Source of the DNA: Phaeoceros laevis
Taxonomy: Eukaryota > Anthocerotophyta > Anthocerotopsida > Notothyladales
DNA length: 41,245 nt
Assembly: GCA_049999765.1 (NCBI GenBank)
Contig: JBNGIQ010009337.1
Coordinates: 1 to 41,245 of the forward strand
Direction of reading: 5' to 3'
The notes beneath the pieces were generated by a model. That model saw only the letters and a list, made by a program, of their open reading frames with translations. It was not told where the DNA came from and made no database searches. Each line of letters starts with the position of its first letter. Position 1 is the first letter of the stretch. The position numbers and the translations under genes are program-made. Positions 20,271 to 29,537 of the stretch are shown one piece after another.

Positions 20271-22388
20271 CTAGGCTCGCCACTTGGCACCAGAGTCGAT
20301 CAACTTCAAGTACGCCGAAGTGAAATCCTTGAAAAACAGGTCTTGATCTTCCGCATAAGCCTTTATCCATCTGCATTGACAATCCAAAATTTCCATGCAC
20401 TATTACGATATTATGCATATGCATAGGAGAACACGCATTTCCCAGCTGAATTCAAAACAGAGGTGTATGGGGAACGAGTCGAATCTTACTGTGAGCATTC
20501 CTCGTCATTGCTGATTGCTCGGTCTGTTGGCAGCCCGACCATGGAACCCTCTGGAGGATAAAAACGAATAAAGTCTCAGTCTCTTACAAAATGTCTTTGC
20601 ACCTTGCAACACAAAAGATTGGAAACCCAGTATCCTTCAGCACTGAGAAGTACCTGCAGGCTTGCTTACTAGTACTTTGAAGTAGGCATTGTCAAAGACT
20701 GTAGGCGCTCCAAAACCCTTACCGCCAATTGTATGTGCACCAGACAGTGCAACAAGGTCTCTGACCCTGGATAGTCAACATGCCAAAGAAACAAACGATT
20801 GACTCCCCTACTAATGCATGTGCTGCATTGATATCACTACAAGCTGCTCTTCCTGCTGCAGAAGCGAGTCTATCTGCGATACTGAGCTGCACATTATTAT
20901 GTGCGCGTGGCAATAGAAAATAATGCCGAGTGCTTACGTCAATCCCTTCTTCTGAAACAATTGCTTCAGCTCAGCTGCAGGCAAAGTTTCTGCAGGAATT
21001 TGCCCTTCAGGATCTGGCTCGCTGCGAAAACACACGTTACATGAGTTGCAAAGAAAATCATTGTCAACTAACGGAAAGGCTCCGAAGTGTGCATGCAGGG
21101 AGACAAAATTGCTCTTACGAAGAATCTAGTCGACCTAGCTTGACATTAATCACAGGTCCCCCACATATTGCAACTGCCTCTGCCCCAGCAACCGCTATTA
21201 GATCCGCCCAAGACACTGCAAGTCCACAAGCCATTACCTTAATATTCGCACATGGAACATGTTCCACATTCCTCTCATGCGATAGAAATAGTAAACAAAA
21301 GAGGATGGATAACACACCAGGTGCTATCTGGTCGATATTCTCCTTGGCTTTTTCCAAAATCTGCTGACATGACAAAAGAAGTTGGTAGAGGGTACCGGAT
21401 GCAGCATCTGACAGTAGCGCTTTGTGTAGAGGCTTGTGTTACCTTCACAGGTTTCTTCAAGCCATAGTTTTCGTTCCTTTCAAGCTCCTGAATAATAGAA
21501 CCATTCATGCCTCCTGCAATCACAGCGAAACCTGATTATGATTCCTATGTACCACCTACAAACCTCAGGGGTAACAACTGACCTACAGCTTCGCACCTGT
21601 TTTGCTTTCAAAGTCGAAGGTACCAGCGTCATGAAAAACAAGGCGGAGCAGTGAAGGAGCATTGTATGGCTTTAACCCCGCTTTGATCTCCGATCTTACT
21701 GTCTCCAGCAAATCTTCCCTTGACAATCCAGGGGAAACAGTCTTAGGACTTCCTTCCACCTTTACCGGGTAGACAGTTGTTTCCCATGGTGAAGTATGGA
21801 TCATTTCAGGACGCCTTATCAACGACAACAAGTCCCTCCAGACATCTAACCAATACACACCGATCTGTTGGACAAGAAATCTAGGTCAGAATGCAAACAA
21901 GACGCATCTTACTCTGCAGCATGGGCGAAGAAGTCACCCTCCTGCTTCAGGAACGTTGAAGTGGCCAACAACATAGCCGCAGATAGCAGTCCATGCCTCC
22001 TGCTATAACCTGCCGATGAAGACGTTGAGCAGGCTTCTGTAAAAGAAGAGCACTACAGTCAAGCAGCAACGCTCATAAAACACTCGAAGCTTGTCCTTTG
22101 TGCTGTGGTTCTACCAGCAGCTTATGTAACCTCATCAACAGTGCAATCCTGCAAACCTGGCGGCTTGCCCAATGCTGCCTAGAAAATGGAGAACAGGAGG
22201 TCAGAGGAACCCTTACCCGCAGGGAAAGAAGCGGAGCAGACACAGCTGAATGACCTGTGGTTGGCTGATCGGTAGGAGGGCCTGGCCAACCGGGTAGGCG
22301 ATACAGAGGTTGAAGCCCAGCCCAAGGTGCAAGGGGCTCGAGCGCGGATAGATGGCGGGCCGCAGCTGCTTGATATCGATGTAGCCAT
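20271..22388 (-). CDS. Class I heme peroxidase, ascorbate peroxidase 6-like, with plastid-type leader
   Basis: Exons on the minus strand join in phase: 22388-22217 (leader MATSISSSCGPPSIRARAP, Ser/Arg-rich), 22036-21913, one ending at 21597, then 21513-21443, 21360-21318, 21215-21119, 21021-20938, 20766-20654, 20550-20490, 20370-20271. Core motifs: LLRLVFHDAGTFDFESKTG (distal Arg and His), GGMNGSIIQELERNENYGLK, VSWADLIAVAGAEAVAICGG, SEPDPEGQIPAETLPAAELK, LVALSGAHTIGGKGFG (proximal His), DLFFKDFTSAYLKLIDSGAK. The distal site has Phe where cytosolic APX has Trp, as in the APX6 group. The second exon encodes YSRRHGLLSAAMLLATSTFL, a twin-Arg plus hydrophobic stretch ending near AHAA, like a thylakoid-lumen signal (inference). 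The start of exon 3 (about 21864 or 21857) is unresolved because the best-looking donor and acceptor disagree in phase. Confidence 0.88.
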
Positions 22389-22917
22389 TGCCACTCGAGA
22401 TGTTGGCCCTGCCCGATTCAAAATTACAACGGCACCGAGAGATGTGGTAGGCTTGGTACTCCACGTTTATTCTACTGCAGCGATCAGCAGCCATTATTGG
22501 GCCGAATAGCTTAATACGCTCCAATCCCAAGTTGCGCATATCGGGAGGCAACAGCTCGGCCCCTTCCGGTGATGCTTTTGGGTCTCTGCCCCACACCCAC
22601 CCCCCCCCCTCTCCCCTGTAGATACTCGCGGGAGAGTTGTGGGCGGGTCAGGCCGCCGTTGCATTGCGAGATGGGATTCAGCTAACACCTGATTCCACAG
22701 CAATTGCTCCTTTTCGGCAATGAGCAGGGCGCTCTTCTGATTTAGAAGGTGTCAGGGTATCCTGGATTGGATGCCAGCTGGAGAAGTCTGCAGATCAAAG
22801 TGACCCCGGAAAATCAGCGGCGGAACATAAGGTGCTGTCACTTCCTTGTACCGGAAGGCGAAGAGCTCGAACGCCCAACGCACTCTCTGTTTGCTCCATA
22901 ATCATCCTCGCTTTCAG
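22389..22917. other. Divergent intergenic region
   Basis: This lies between the peroxidase start (minus) and the acidic hypothetical protein (plus) and should hold both promoters. It contains a C-rich run (near 22593-22618). The sequence tcctcgctttcag directly before the ATG at 22918 looks like a splice acceptor, so part of this may be a 5' UTR intron. Confidence 0.4.
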
Positions 22918-23565
22918 ATGGCTGGAGGTGCGCAACTATTCCCTGTGAGCGGCTCCACCCGCAGCATCAACTTGAAGGAAGCAGAACAAGCACCTATGGA
23001 GCAAGAGGTGGAAGACACGCCCATGGAGCAGCAGGAGGAGGATGGTGCGGCAATGGAAGCTGCAGTTGACAGGAAGCGGAGACTGGAGCTTGGTATGGAG
23101 GAATACATGGAGCGCTACTTCTACCAGTACAGGGACCCCAGGATGCCCAGCACCATCTCCTTGAAGCATAGCGAGCCGCCTGCAAGCCCTACAGTCGACA
23201 TGGCCGAGGAACCGGAGGAGGATCAACAAGAGCAGGCTGAGTCTTCATCATCATCATCGGATGAAGATGATACCCTACAGCAGGATCGAAGGCGAACTAT
23301 GCTTATCGCCCGCCAGATGACCCTAAGAACTAACCTTCTCCGACAGGTTGCCACCCTGCCGTTGAGACCATTGGACCCGGCCATACCCAACGCATCTCGC
23401 GCATTGAGGGATGTTTTGAGACGAATGTCGGATGTGGATGTCTTGACGCATCATCTTCTGGAGACATCACGGCAGCAGCTTCGAACTCGAACCAGTCTGT
23501 TGGAGTCGTCCAGTGAAGACGTGAGGCATCCTGGAGGCAGGCATCACCAAGATCCACCACATTGA
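22918..23565 (+). CDS. Hypothetical acidic protein, about 215 aa
   Basis: Single-exon frame starting MAGGAQLFPVSGSTRSINLK; it is also open 24 codons further upstream, to 22846. The N-terminal half is rich in Glu and Gln (EQEVEDTPMEQQEEDGAAME). A Ser-acidic patch, SSSSSSDEDD, lies near residue 105, followed by a basic, probably helical C-terminal half (RRRTMLIARQMTLRTNLLRQ, then VLRRMSDVDVLTHHLLETSR). No transmembrane segment or catalytic motif is seen and I do not recognise the family. The acid patch followed by amphipathic helices suggests a nuclear or complex-subunit protein, but that is speculation. The splice-acceptor-like ctttcag just before the ATG supports 22918 as the start or as an exon border. 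Confidence 0.6.
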   Translation: MAGGAQLFPVSGSTRSINLKEAEQAPMEQEVEDTPMEQQEEDGAAMEAAVDRKRRLELGMEEYMERYFYQYRDPRMPSTISLKHSEPPASPTVDMAEEPEEDQQEQAESSSSSSDEDDTLQQDRRRTMLIARQMTLRTNLLRQVATLPLRPLDPAIPNASRALRDVLRRMSDVDVLTHHLLETSRQQLRTRTSLLESSSEDVRHPGGRHHQDPPH

Positions 23566-23802
23566 TTTCACATCGTGCTTTGCTTCACCCTACCAAGATT
23601 TGTGAGAAAGAGAAGAAGAGCTGGACACGTTTGTGCTGTTGAGATTTGAGCCACCAGCTGGTGGAGCTTCTGTTCTTGATTTTAATTTGGTGGTTTGCAC
23701 GCTGTTGACTGCGACGTATGCGATGCTTAGGTCTACGAACATGTTAAACGCAATTGCTGGATGCCTCAACCGGTTTCTATTGGAAAGAGTAATTGATGAC
23801 AC
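23566..23802. other. Convergent intergenic region
   Basis: Short stretch between the stop of the acidic protein and the stop of the methyltransferase on the other strand. Nothing else recognised. Confidence 0.5.
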
Positions 23803-25393
23803 CTAGTTCAACGTCTTTTTGCCTCGCTTCTTTCCAGCCTCCTCTGACCCCCTGACAGAAGGGGTAGGAGCAACCAGCTTTTTCTTTGCTATTCCTACCA
23901 GGTGTGGATCTTGAAAGTCCAACACTTCTTCGAACTCGAAGTCCTGTAAGCCCTCTGTTTCCTGCAGTGATACAGGGCCCAAGTCATGCAAGCCGCAGCT
24001 TTACAACACCAAGGAGGCTCCAGATGGTGTGCAAAGATGACCACCATCCTACGCACATGGTGTTAGACGACTGACTGGTACCTGTATGAACTTCAGAAGG
24101 CCACGGGAATAGTTGCGGGTGGAACCAAATGTTCTGGACAGGCTCTCAAGTGCTGACTGTGCTGCCCGAACAAGCTGCCCTTTTGCACCCACGTTTTCGA
24201 CAAAAATCAAAGGCTACGAGACAAGATGTAAACTAATTAACAAACTAATCAACAGGACGGTTCTACTCACGGCAAAGAACGACTCTACCGTTTGGAACAA
24301 GAATAGCAAGACCAGTACCTTGCCAGGTTTCAGAATGCGTACAGCTTCACGTAGAACTCCTGGAATCTTGTCATCAGCCACATCACACAAGCTGTAGACG
24401 CTTACCTGCACTCAGGATGAAAAACATCAGAAGCTCAATATTCAAGTTCTTTCAAATTCAACAAAGTAAAAGCAACTTCGGGTTGAAAAGACAAATACCA
24501 CTGCATCCATCGTATTCGCAGGAATCCCTATATCATCCAAAGGTCTGGACTTCACTACGATTGGGACTCCTGCATTCACAGCTGCTCACTGTCTGCATGC
24601 TGTTAGAGGTTGTTCAACTTCTCTTCACCTAAAAAGCTCCAAATACAGTGTGGTTTCCGTCTACAGTGAGCACATGGTAGTCGCAGAAAGGTTCAACACC
24701 TTGTCTCTGGAGCATTTGAGTATTGGACTTTGGGCTGACTGTGACAACCTGAACTGTGTCTTTCGGGTAGTAGTACAGATTTCTGCCCTCGTGGATGCTT
24801 AGATCCAGAACTCTAGCGCCTCCTTTTGGAACATGCCTTGACAACATGGCTGCAATAATATACTGTAAATAGAGTAAATGAGCTAAGGGTCCACCAATGT
24901 GCTGAACAGAATCACATCGAGCTTGGAACACCCCCCTCCCCCAAGTGCATGCCTTTCTGAACGGAATAGCAAAAGGCTCAATGAACAACAATGGGCATGA
25001 CACCTGCATTCTGAAGTACACCACCGCACGCACTGTAGCGAAGCTGAGCAAACTAGTCACAGCAACGGCGGAAGCTGCCGTTTCTGTAGACAGCTCGAAA
25101 GGCAATGCCATGCAAACAACTACACCCGGTCTCCGCCTGGAGAAGCAAACAAGTTAGTTGGAGAAGGAAGCCTCACATCCTACCCTAAGCACCCCAGGAA
25201 CAATTGATGCAGAGACTGGGAAATGATACTTCATCGGGGAGAAACAAGGCGAGGTCCTCAGCTTGCGTGGTGCAAGTGCCGAGAAACTGAATCCACACCG
25301 ATGTTTGGCACCTCCACTGCTGCCACGGTCCTCCACGCCAGGTGCTCTCGGCATCGCCAACTTCGGAGGACCCAGGCGAAGCGACAGAGCCAT
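23803..25393 (-). CDS. Probable plastid SAM-dependent methyltransferase
   Basis: Several minus-strand exons fit a class I methyltransferase. The most 5' frame (25393 downwards) is a transit-peptide-like leader, MALSLRLGPPKLAMPRAP. Next comes a piece starting RRPGVVVCMALPFELSTETA (25111 downwards) and leading to GGARVLDLSIHEGRNLYYYP, the SAM-binding motif I region. Then GVPIVVKSRPLDDIGIPANT, then MDAVVSVYSLCDVADDKIPG with VLREAVRILKPGK (motifs of the methyltransferase 11 fold), then FVENVGAKGQLVRAAQSALE and FGSTRNYSRGLLKFIQ. The last exon (23991-23803) contains DFEFEEVLDFQDPHLVGIAK and ends in a Lys-rich tail. The Gly-rich loop is atypical (LDLSIHEGRN, not the usual DxGxGxG). The joint between leader and second exon does not resolve in phase, so the start is uncertain. 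Substrate unknown. Confidence 0.72.
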
Positions 25394-25599
25394 TTCTGGT
25401 AATCCTCTAAGTCTGGGGACAGAACATGTTCTTGATACTGCCTAGCTTCTTCGAGCGATAGATTCCTCCTGGTGACTATCAATGACTATCTCCAATAAAA
25501 CTGAGAAGACGGGCTTAGGGTTCAGGATGGACAAACATGCTGGTCAGGGCGGCTTCTGCAGGATCAAACGCCAGAAACCAGAACCGGCGCTGAAGCAGA

Positions 25600-26265
25600 A
25601 TGGAGTCCTCTCAGCCCCTCAAGATCATCTTGGGTTCAGGTTCGGCAGCGAGGCGGCAGATCCTGGCAGAGATGGGACTCGAGTTTGAGGTTGTAAAAGC
25701 CGACATACAGGAGGATGAAATACGGCGGGAAAGGCCAGATGACCTTGTGCTGGCTCTAGCAGAGGCCAAGGCGGAAGCAATCATCAGCAGACTGGAAAAG
25801 GAGCGGTCTGATCTTCTGAAGACAGGCTCCCAACCGGTGGTGCTCATCACTGCCGACCAGGTGGTGGTCCACGAGGGTAGCATCCGGGAAAAGCCCCGGG
25901 ACCAGGATCAAGCTCGGAGCTTCATCCAGAGCTACTCAAGGTCGCCTGCCAGCACTGTGAGTGCTGTCATGGTCACCAACCTCAGCACTGGTTTCAAGAA
26001 AGCAGTTGTAGACAAGACGGAGATTTACTTCCACCCCATCCCGGAGCATGTAGTGGACACTCTGATTAAGGAAGGTGGCGTATTTGAGGCTGCAGGAGGC
26101 CTGCTTGTTGAGCATCCTCTTGTGTCCCCGCTTGTTGAATCCATGATTGGGGCCCTGGACAGCGTCATGGGTCTTCCCAAGGATATCACGGCTGCGCTTC
26201 TCTCAGAGGCAATCCTGAACACAGTCCCACCACTTTCCTTATCCTCACGGCATCAGCTGTCATAG
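25600..26265 (+). CDS. Maf-like nucleotide pyrophosphatase
   Basis: Single-exon gene of 221 codons. The N-terminal signature ILGSGSAARRQILAEMGLEF is the Maf motif (LASxSPRRxxLLxxxGxxF). TADQVVVHEGSIREKP carries the catalytic Asp region, followed by the EIYFHPIPEHVVDTLIKEGG segment, EAAGG, and near the C-terminus ESMIGALDSVMGLP (usual IxGxxxNVxGLP). Maf/HAM1-like proteins hydrolyse modified or non-canonical nucleoside triphosphates to monophosphate and pyrophosphate. The length matches the family (about 190-220 aa). No organelle leader is evident. The upstream in-frame segment is closed, which supports the ATG at 25600. It is transcribed divergently from the methyltransferase, with about 200 bp between the two starts. 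Confidence 0.93.
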   Translation: MESSQPLKIILGSGSAARRQILAEMGLEFEVVKADIQEDEIRRERPDDLVLALAEAKAEAIISRLEKERSDLLKTGSQPVVLITADQVVVHEGSIREKPRDQDQARSFIQSYSRSPASTVSAVMVTNLSTGFKKAVVDKTEIYFHPIPEHVVDTLIKEGGVFEAAGGLLVEHPLVSPLVESMIGALDSVMGLPKDITAALLSEAILNTVPPLSLSSRHQLS

Positions 26266-27421
26266 ATCTGCTTTATTCCAATCCAAGCCTTGAACGTGAG
26301 TCCTGGATTTGTAAATTTGTCCTCCAAGAAGTCTTTGCAAGGCTCTTTCGTTGCGTTGGCTGTAGTCCAGGCTACTACATGTGCGACGACATTGAACGAA
26401 ACATACATTCTACCCTATTTACAGGATCTCCAAAGGACCGACGGTTCTCTGAATAGAAGCGCGACTCGTATACGTTAAACCCTGTACACATTAGAATCGC
26501 CGATGCGATTGACCGTAAAAAAAATCGATACGACGGTGTACCTATCTACTAAATATCTAAAATCTACTCCTATCTAGATTGTGACTCAGCTCTCAAAAGA
26601 GCAAGCCAACAGCTTTGACTGATTCAGAAGCTGGCTTCCACCCACAAGTTGCCACGGCACTGGACTCCAAGAGCTACACCCGCCTGCCCACCAGATTAGG
26701 AAAGTAGAGTGCAGTTCAGATCGCCACCGCCCTCTATCCAGAAGTAGTGAACCCATGGCCGCCTCTTCGTTTTTCAAGATTTCGCAATAGTTAATGTCAC
26801 CAGAGAGTCAGAGACGTCAGCGAAGAAGCTGGTTTTGTATCGAATCAATTCATGGAAGTATTAGATGAACTTTCAATCGATTTAGAATTGGGAATAAAAT
26901 ATTGAATTGCTGTACAGAAAAATTCAAGAATCTCATCACCTCATGTTGTGGAAAAGCAAAAAAATCCGACAAAGGACTGAAACTTTTCCATTCTGCCTAC
27001 TACAAACGGACGGCTTGCAACCGGACCGAAGACAACAGCCAGCACTTGGCTCAGCCTCCCCCAAAAAAAGGGAAAACCCTATCAGACCGCACTCGTAGGG
27101 CACTCGCCACACCCAAAGCTCCCCACCCCCCCTAACAAGGTTAGGTCAAAACAATGTTCTGCAGCAGAAGACAGATAGTATTACAGTCATCAATGACATG
27201 AATCACATGACATAAATTCGGCAGACATATAAAGTGTTGTAGCGACTCGGCTATACAAAGCAGGAGCCCAAGCAGCTATCCTTATCCCTGACCACCAGAG
27301 ACTGACAACCAAAATGGGTCACACTCGTAAAATACCTTGGACCGCACGATTTTGAGGGTGACGGCTGGAATGGCTTCGTTCACTCATCTGGATGTCGCAG
27401 CAACACCAGAGGGTCAAAACG
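26266..27421. other. Intergenic region without a recognisable gene
   Basis: About 1.15 kb between the Maf stop and the F-box stop, so it holds the 3' ends of two converging genes. It is comparatively A/T-rich near 26450-26580 and 26830-26960, with an A-run near 26517-26523. The small frames here (60-77 codons) have no family resemblance. Confidence 0.5.
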
Positions 27422-28587
27422 TCAGGGAGGTAGGCTGTCGCTGCTGCTCCCGGCGTCACCACGACCGCAAGAGCTGCACCTCCATTTCCTATCCTTGAAG
27501 GACTTCACCGTATCGAAATCTGGAACGGTAGAGTAGATGGCGAACTTGTTTTCAAAGAACCATCCACCATTTTCTGTGCGATTAACCTTGAACAGGGGCC
27601 ATTTGTTAATTCGCACATGCTGAGATTTGTCATCTGCCTTGGGGTATATAATTCTCCTGCAACACCATGGCACACCACAGCCGGTTCATACCTCCGAGCC
27701 TAGGGACACACCCATTGTCAAACGACTCTCACATGGCTGCTACCCACAACTTCCTTCCAGAAACATGGTGCGGGAGCTTACCAAGTGGACTCTTGGCCAC
27801 CCCAGATGGGGTCTCGAGGATCTGCCTCCAGGCTGCCGTCGCACAGAAAGTACCGCCGGAGAGGTGGCTGTCCCTTGTGCGTCGGGTCAAGCAGCGTCCA
27901 GTAAGAGCCACAAGTCTGCTAATCCAAGAGAAGAACAACAGATATCAGCAAAAAGGCCGAACCCAAAGCGGCTCGAGGACTTCCCTCCACGAGTAGCAAA
28001 CGGCAAACTGCTTTACGCACTCACCGGCTTCAACTTGATAGTCCATGTCCGCGCACAAGCTTCACGAGGAGTGATATCTACCTGCAAGTTCAAATCCAGT
28101 ACAGGAAAGACATCATAAGCCATTTGAATACGTCTTCAGCAAAAATGCTTGGTTGCCTGTCCCAAACCCGAAATTTCCAATGACAAGAACGCACCTGCCG
28201 CAAGTCAGCCAAAGTCATGGCATACGCGATGCGACGAGGGACCTGAGGAGAATGAAGTAATTGCAGCGGGAGGTGCGCCCTCCCTTCCCAGAGCCTGGGG
28301 CAGAACGGCTGCCAGAGCGCATCCGCCCTGGCCAGGGCAAGCCAGCGGCGGCTCACCAACATGGTCCGTGCCAGACTGAGTGCATCCACGAGCGATAGGA
28401 TCTTCACCTGAAAAAAATCCGCTCCAAACACCTCAGCCGGGTCCCGGCGCTTGTCAATCTCCCCAGGCTTCTGCTCCTCCTCCCCGACCGCACAAGCCTC
28501 GACCTTCCGTCTCTTGGGAGAAACGCACTCCCCGCACACCTGCGCACCATCTCCCCTAATCTTCTCCCCGTTCCCGCCACTCTGCAT
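27422..28587 (-). CDS. F-box protein with plant-specific C-terminal domain
   Basis: Four exons join in phase with GT-AG borders: 28587-28195, 28081-28025, 27915-27782, 27656-27422, giving 272 aa. After a charged N-terminus (MQSGGNGEKIRGDGAQVCGE, basic SPKRRK) an F-box-like helix pair is seen: ILSLVDALSLARTMLVSRRW and LARADALWQPFCPRLWEGRA. The C-terminal part reads VDITPREACARTWTIKLKP, SYWTLLDPTHKGQPPLRRYF, LCDGSLEADPRDPIWGG, VRINKWPLFKVNRTENGGWF, ending in a Cys/Ser tail (WRCSSCGRGDAGSSS). This Trp- and Gly-rich arrangement is shared by a family of plant F-box proteins. Such proteins recruit substrates to SCF ubiquitin ligases. The frame is open far upstream of 28587, so an earlier start is possible. 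The sequence tttttttcag before VKILSL could be a further splice acceptor. Confidence 0.85.
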
Positions 28588-29137
28588 CGAACAGAACCCC
28601 GAGCCGGCCTTCCGCACCGGAGAACACCTCCTCGCCTGCTCAAGTTGCCTCCAAATGCACCGCAAGCGCAAGAAAGCCGCAGCAGATCCCCTCCAGCAAC
28701 CCCAACCTCCCCCCACCTCCCTCAACCCCCGCCGCTCCTCCCTTGCAACCTCCGCCCGGATGGGGAAGAAGAAACTGAACACCCTGCCGTTGCTGTAATC
28801 GAGGTGCAAAGGCAAGTATGATGGATCCGCTGCCCGCCCCTCCGCACTCCTAGCAGTCCTCCCTGACAATGCCTAGCCTTGAAGAGGACGCTAACGGACA
28901 AGCAGAGCCACGCACCTCCGCTCCCGGCCCCTCCCGTCCCGCAACAGTAGCTGAGTCTTGCAGAGACCACAGAACACTTGACCTGGCCTGGCCTGGCCCG
29001 GGCAGAGCACAGCTCTGCCACACGGGCACAGACAGTGAGCGCAGGCTAGCTAGCTACTGTTCTGTCCAGAGGAGCAGAGAGCCGCAGACCGCACAGCACA
29101 CATTCATCCCGAGACACACACTGTAGAGAGTGTGAGC
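28588..29137. other. GC-rich upstream region of the F-box gene
   Basis: C-rich DNA holding the probable promoter and 5' UTR of the minus-strand F-box gene. It stays open in the F-box frame up to 28869, but the composition is low-complexity and no domain is seen. Confidence 0.4.
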
Positions 29138-29537
29138 NNNNNNNNNNNNNNNNNNNNNNNNNNNNNNNNNNNNNNNNNNNNNNNNNNNNNNNNNNNNNNN
29201 NNNNNNNNNNNNNNNNNNNNNNNNNNNNNNNNNNNNNNNNNNNNNNNNNNNNNNNNNNNNNNNNNNNNNNNNNNNNNNNNNNNNNNNNNNNNNNNNNNNN
29301 NNNNNNNNNNNNNNNNNNNNNNNNNNNNNNNNNNNNNNNNNNNNNNNNNNNNNNNNNNNNNNNNNNNNNNNNNNNNNNNNNNNNNNNNNNNNNNNNNNNN
29401 NNNNNNNNNNNNNNNNNNNNNNNNNNNNNNNNNNNNNNNNNNNNNNNNNNNNNNNNNNNNNNNNNNNNNNNNNNNNNNNNNNNNNNNNNNNNNNNNNNNN
29501 NNNNNNNNNNNNNNNNNNNNNNNNNNNNNNNNNNNNN
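29138..29537. other. Assembly gap (400 N)
   Basis: A run of 400 undetermined bases. Any frame drawn across it is meaningless. Confidence 1.

Noticed and set aside
26902-27135. 77-codon Lys/Cys-rich plus-strand frame
   Set aside because: Short, no start context, no family, in A-rich intergenic DNA.
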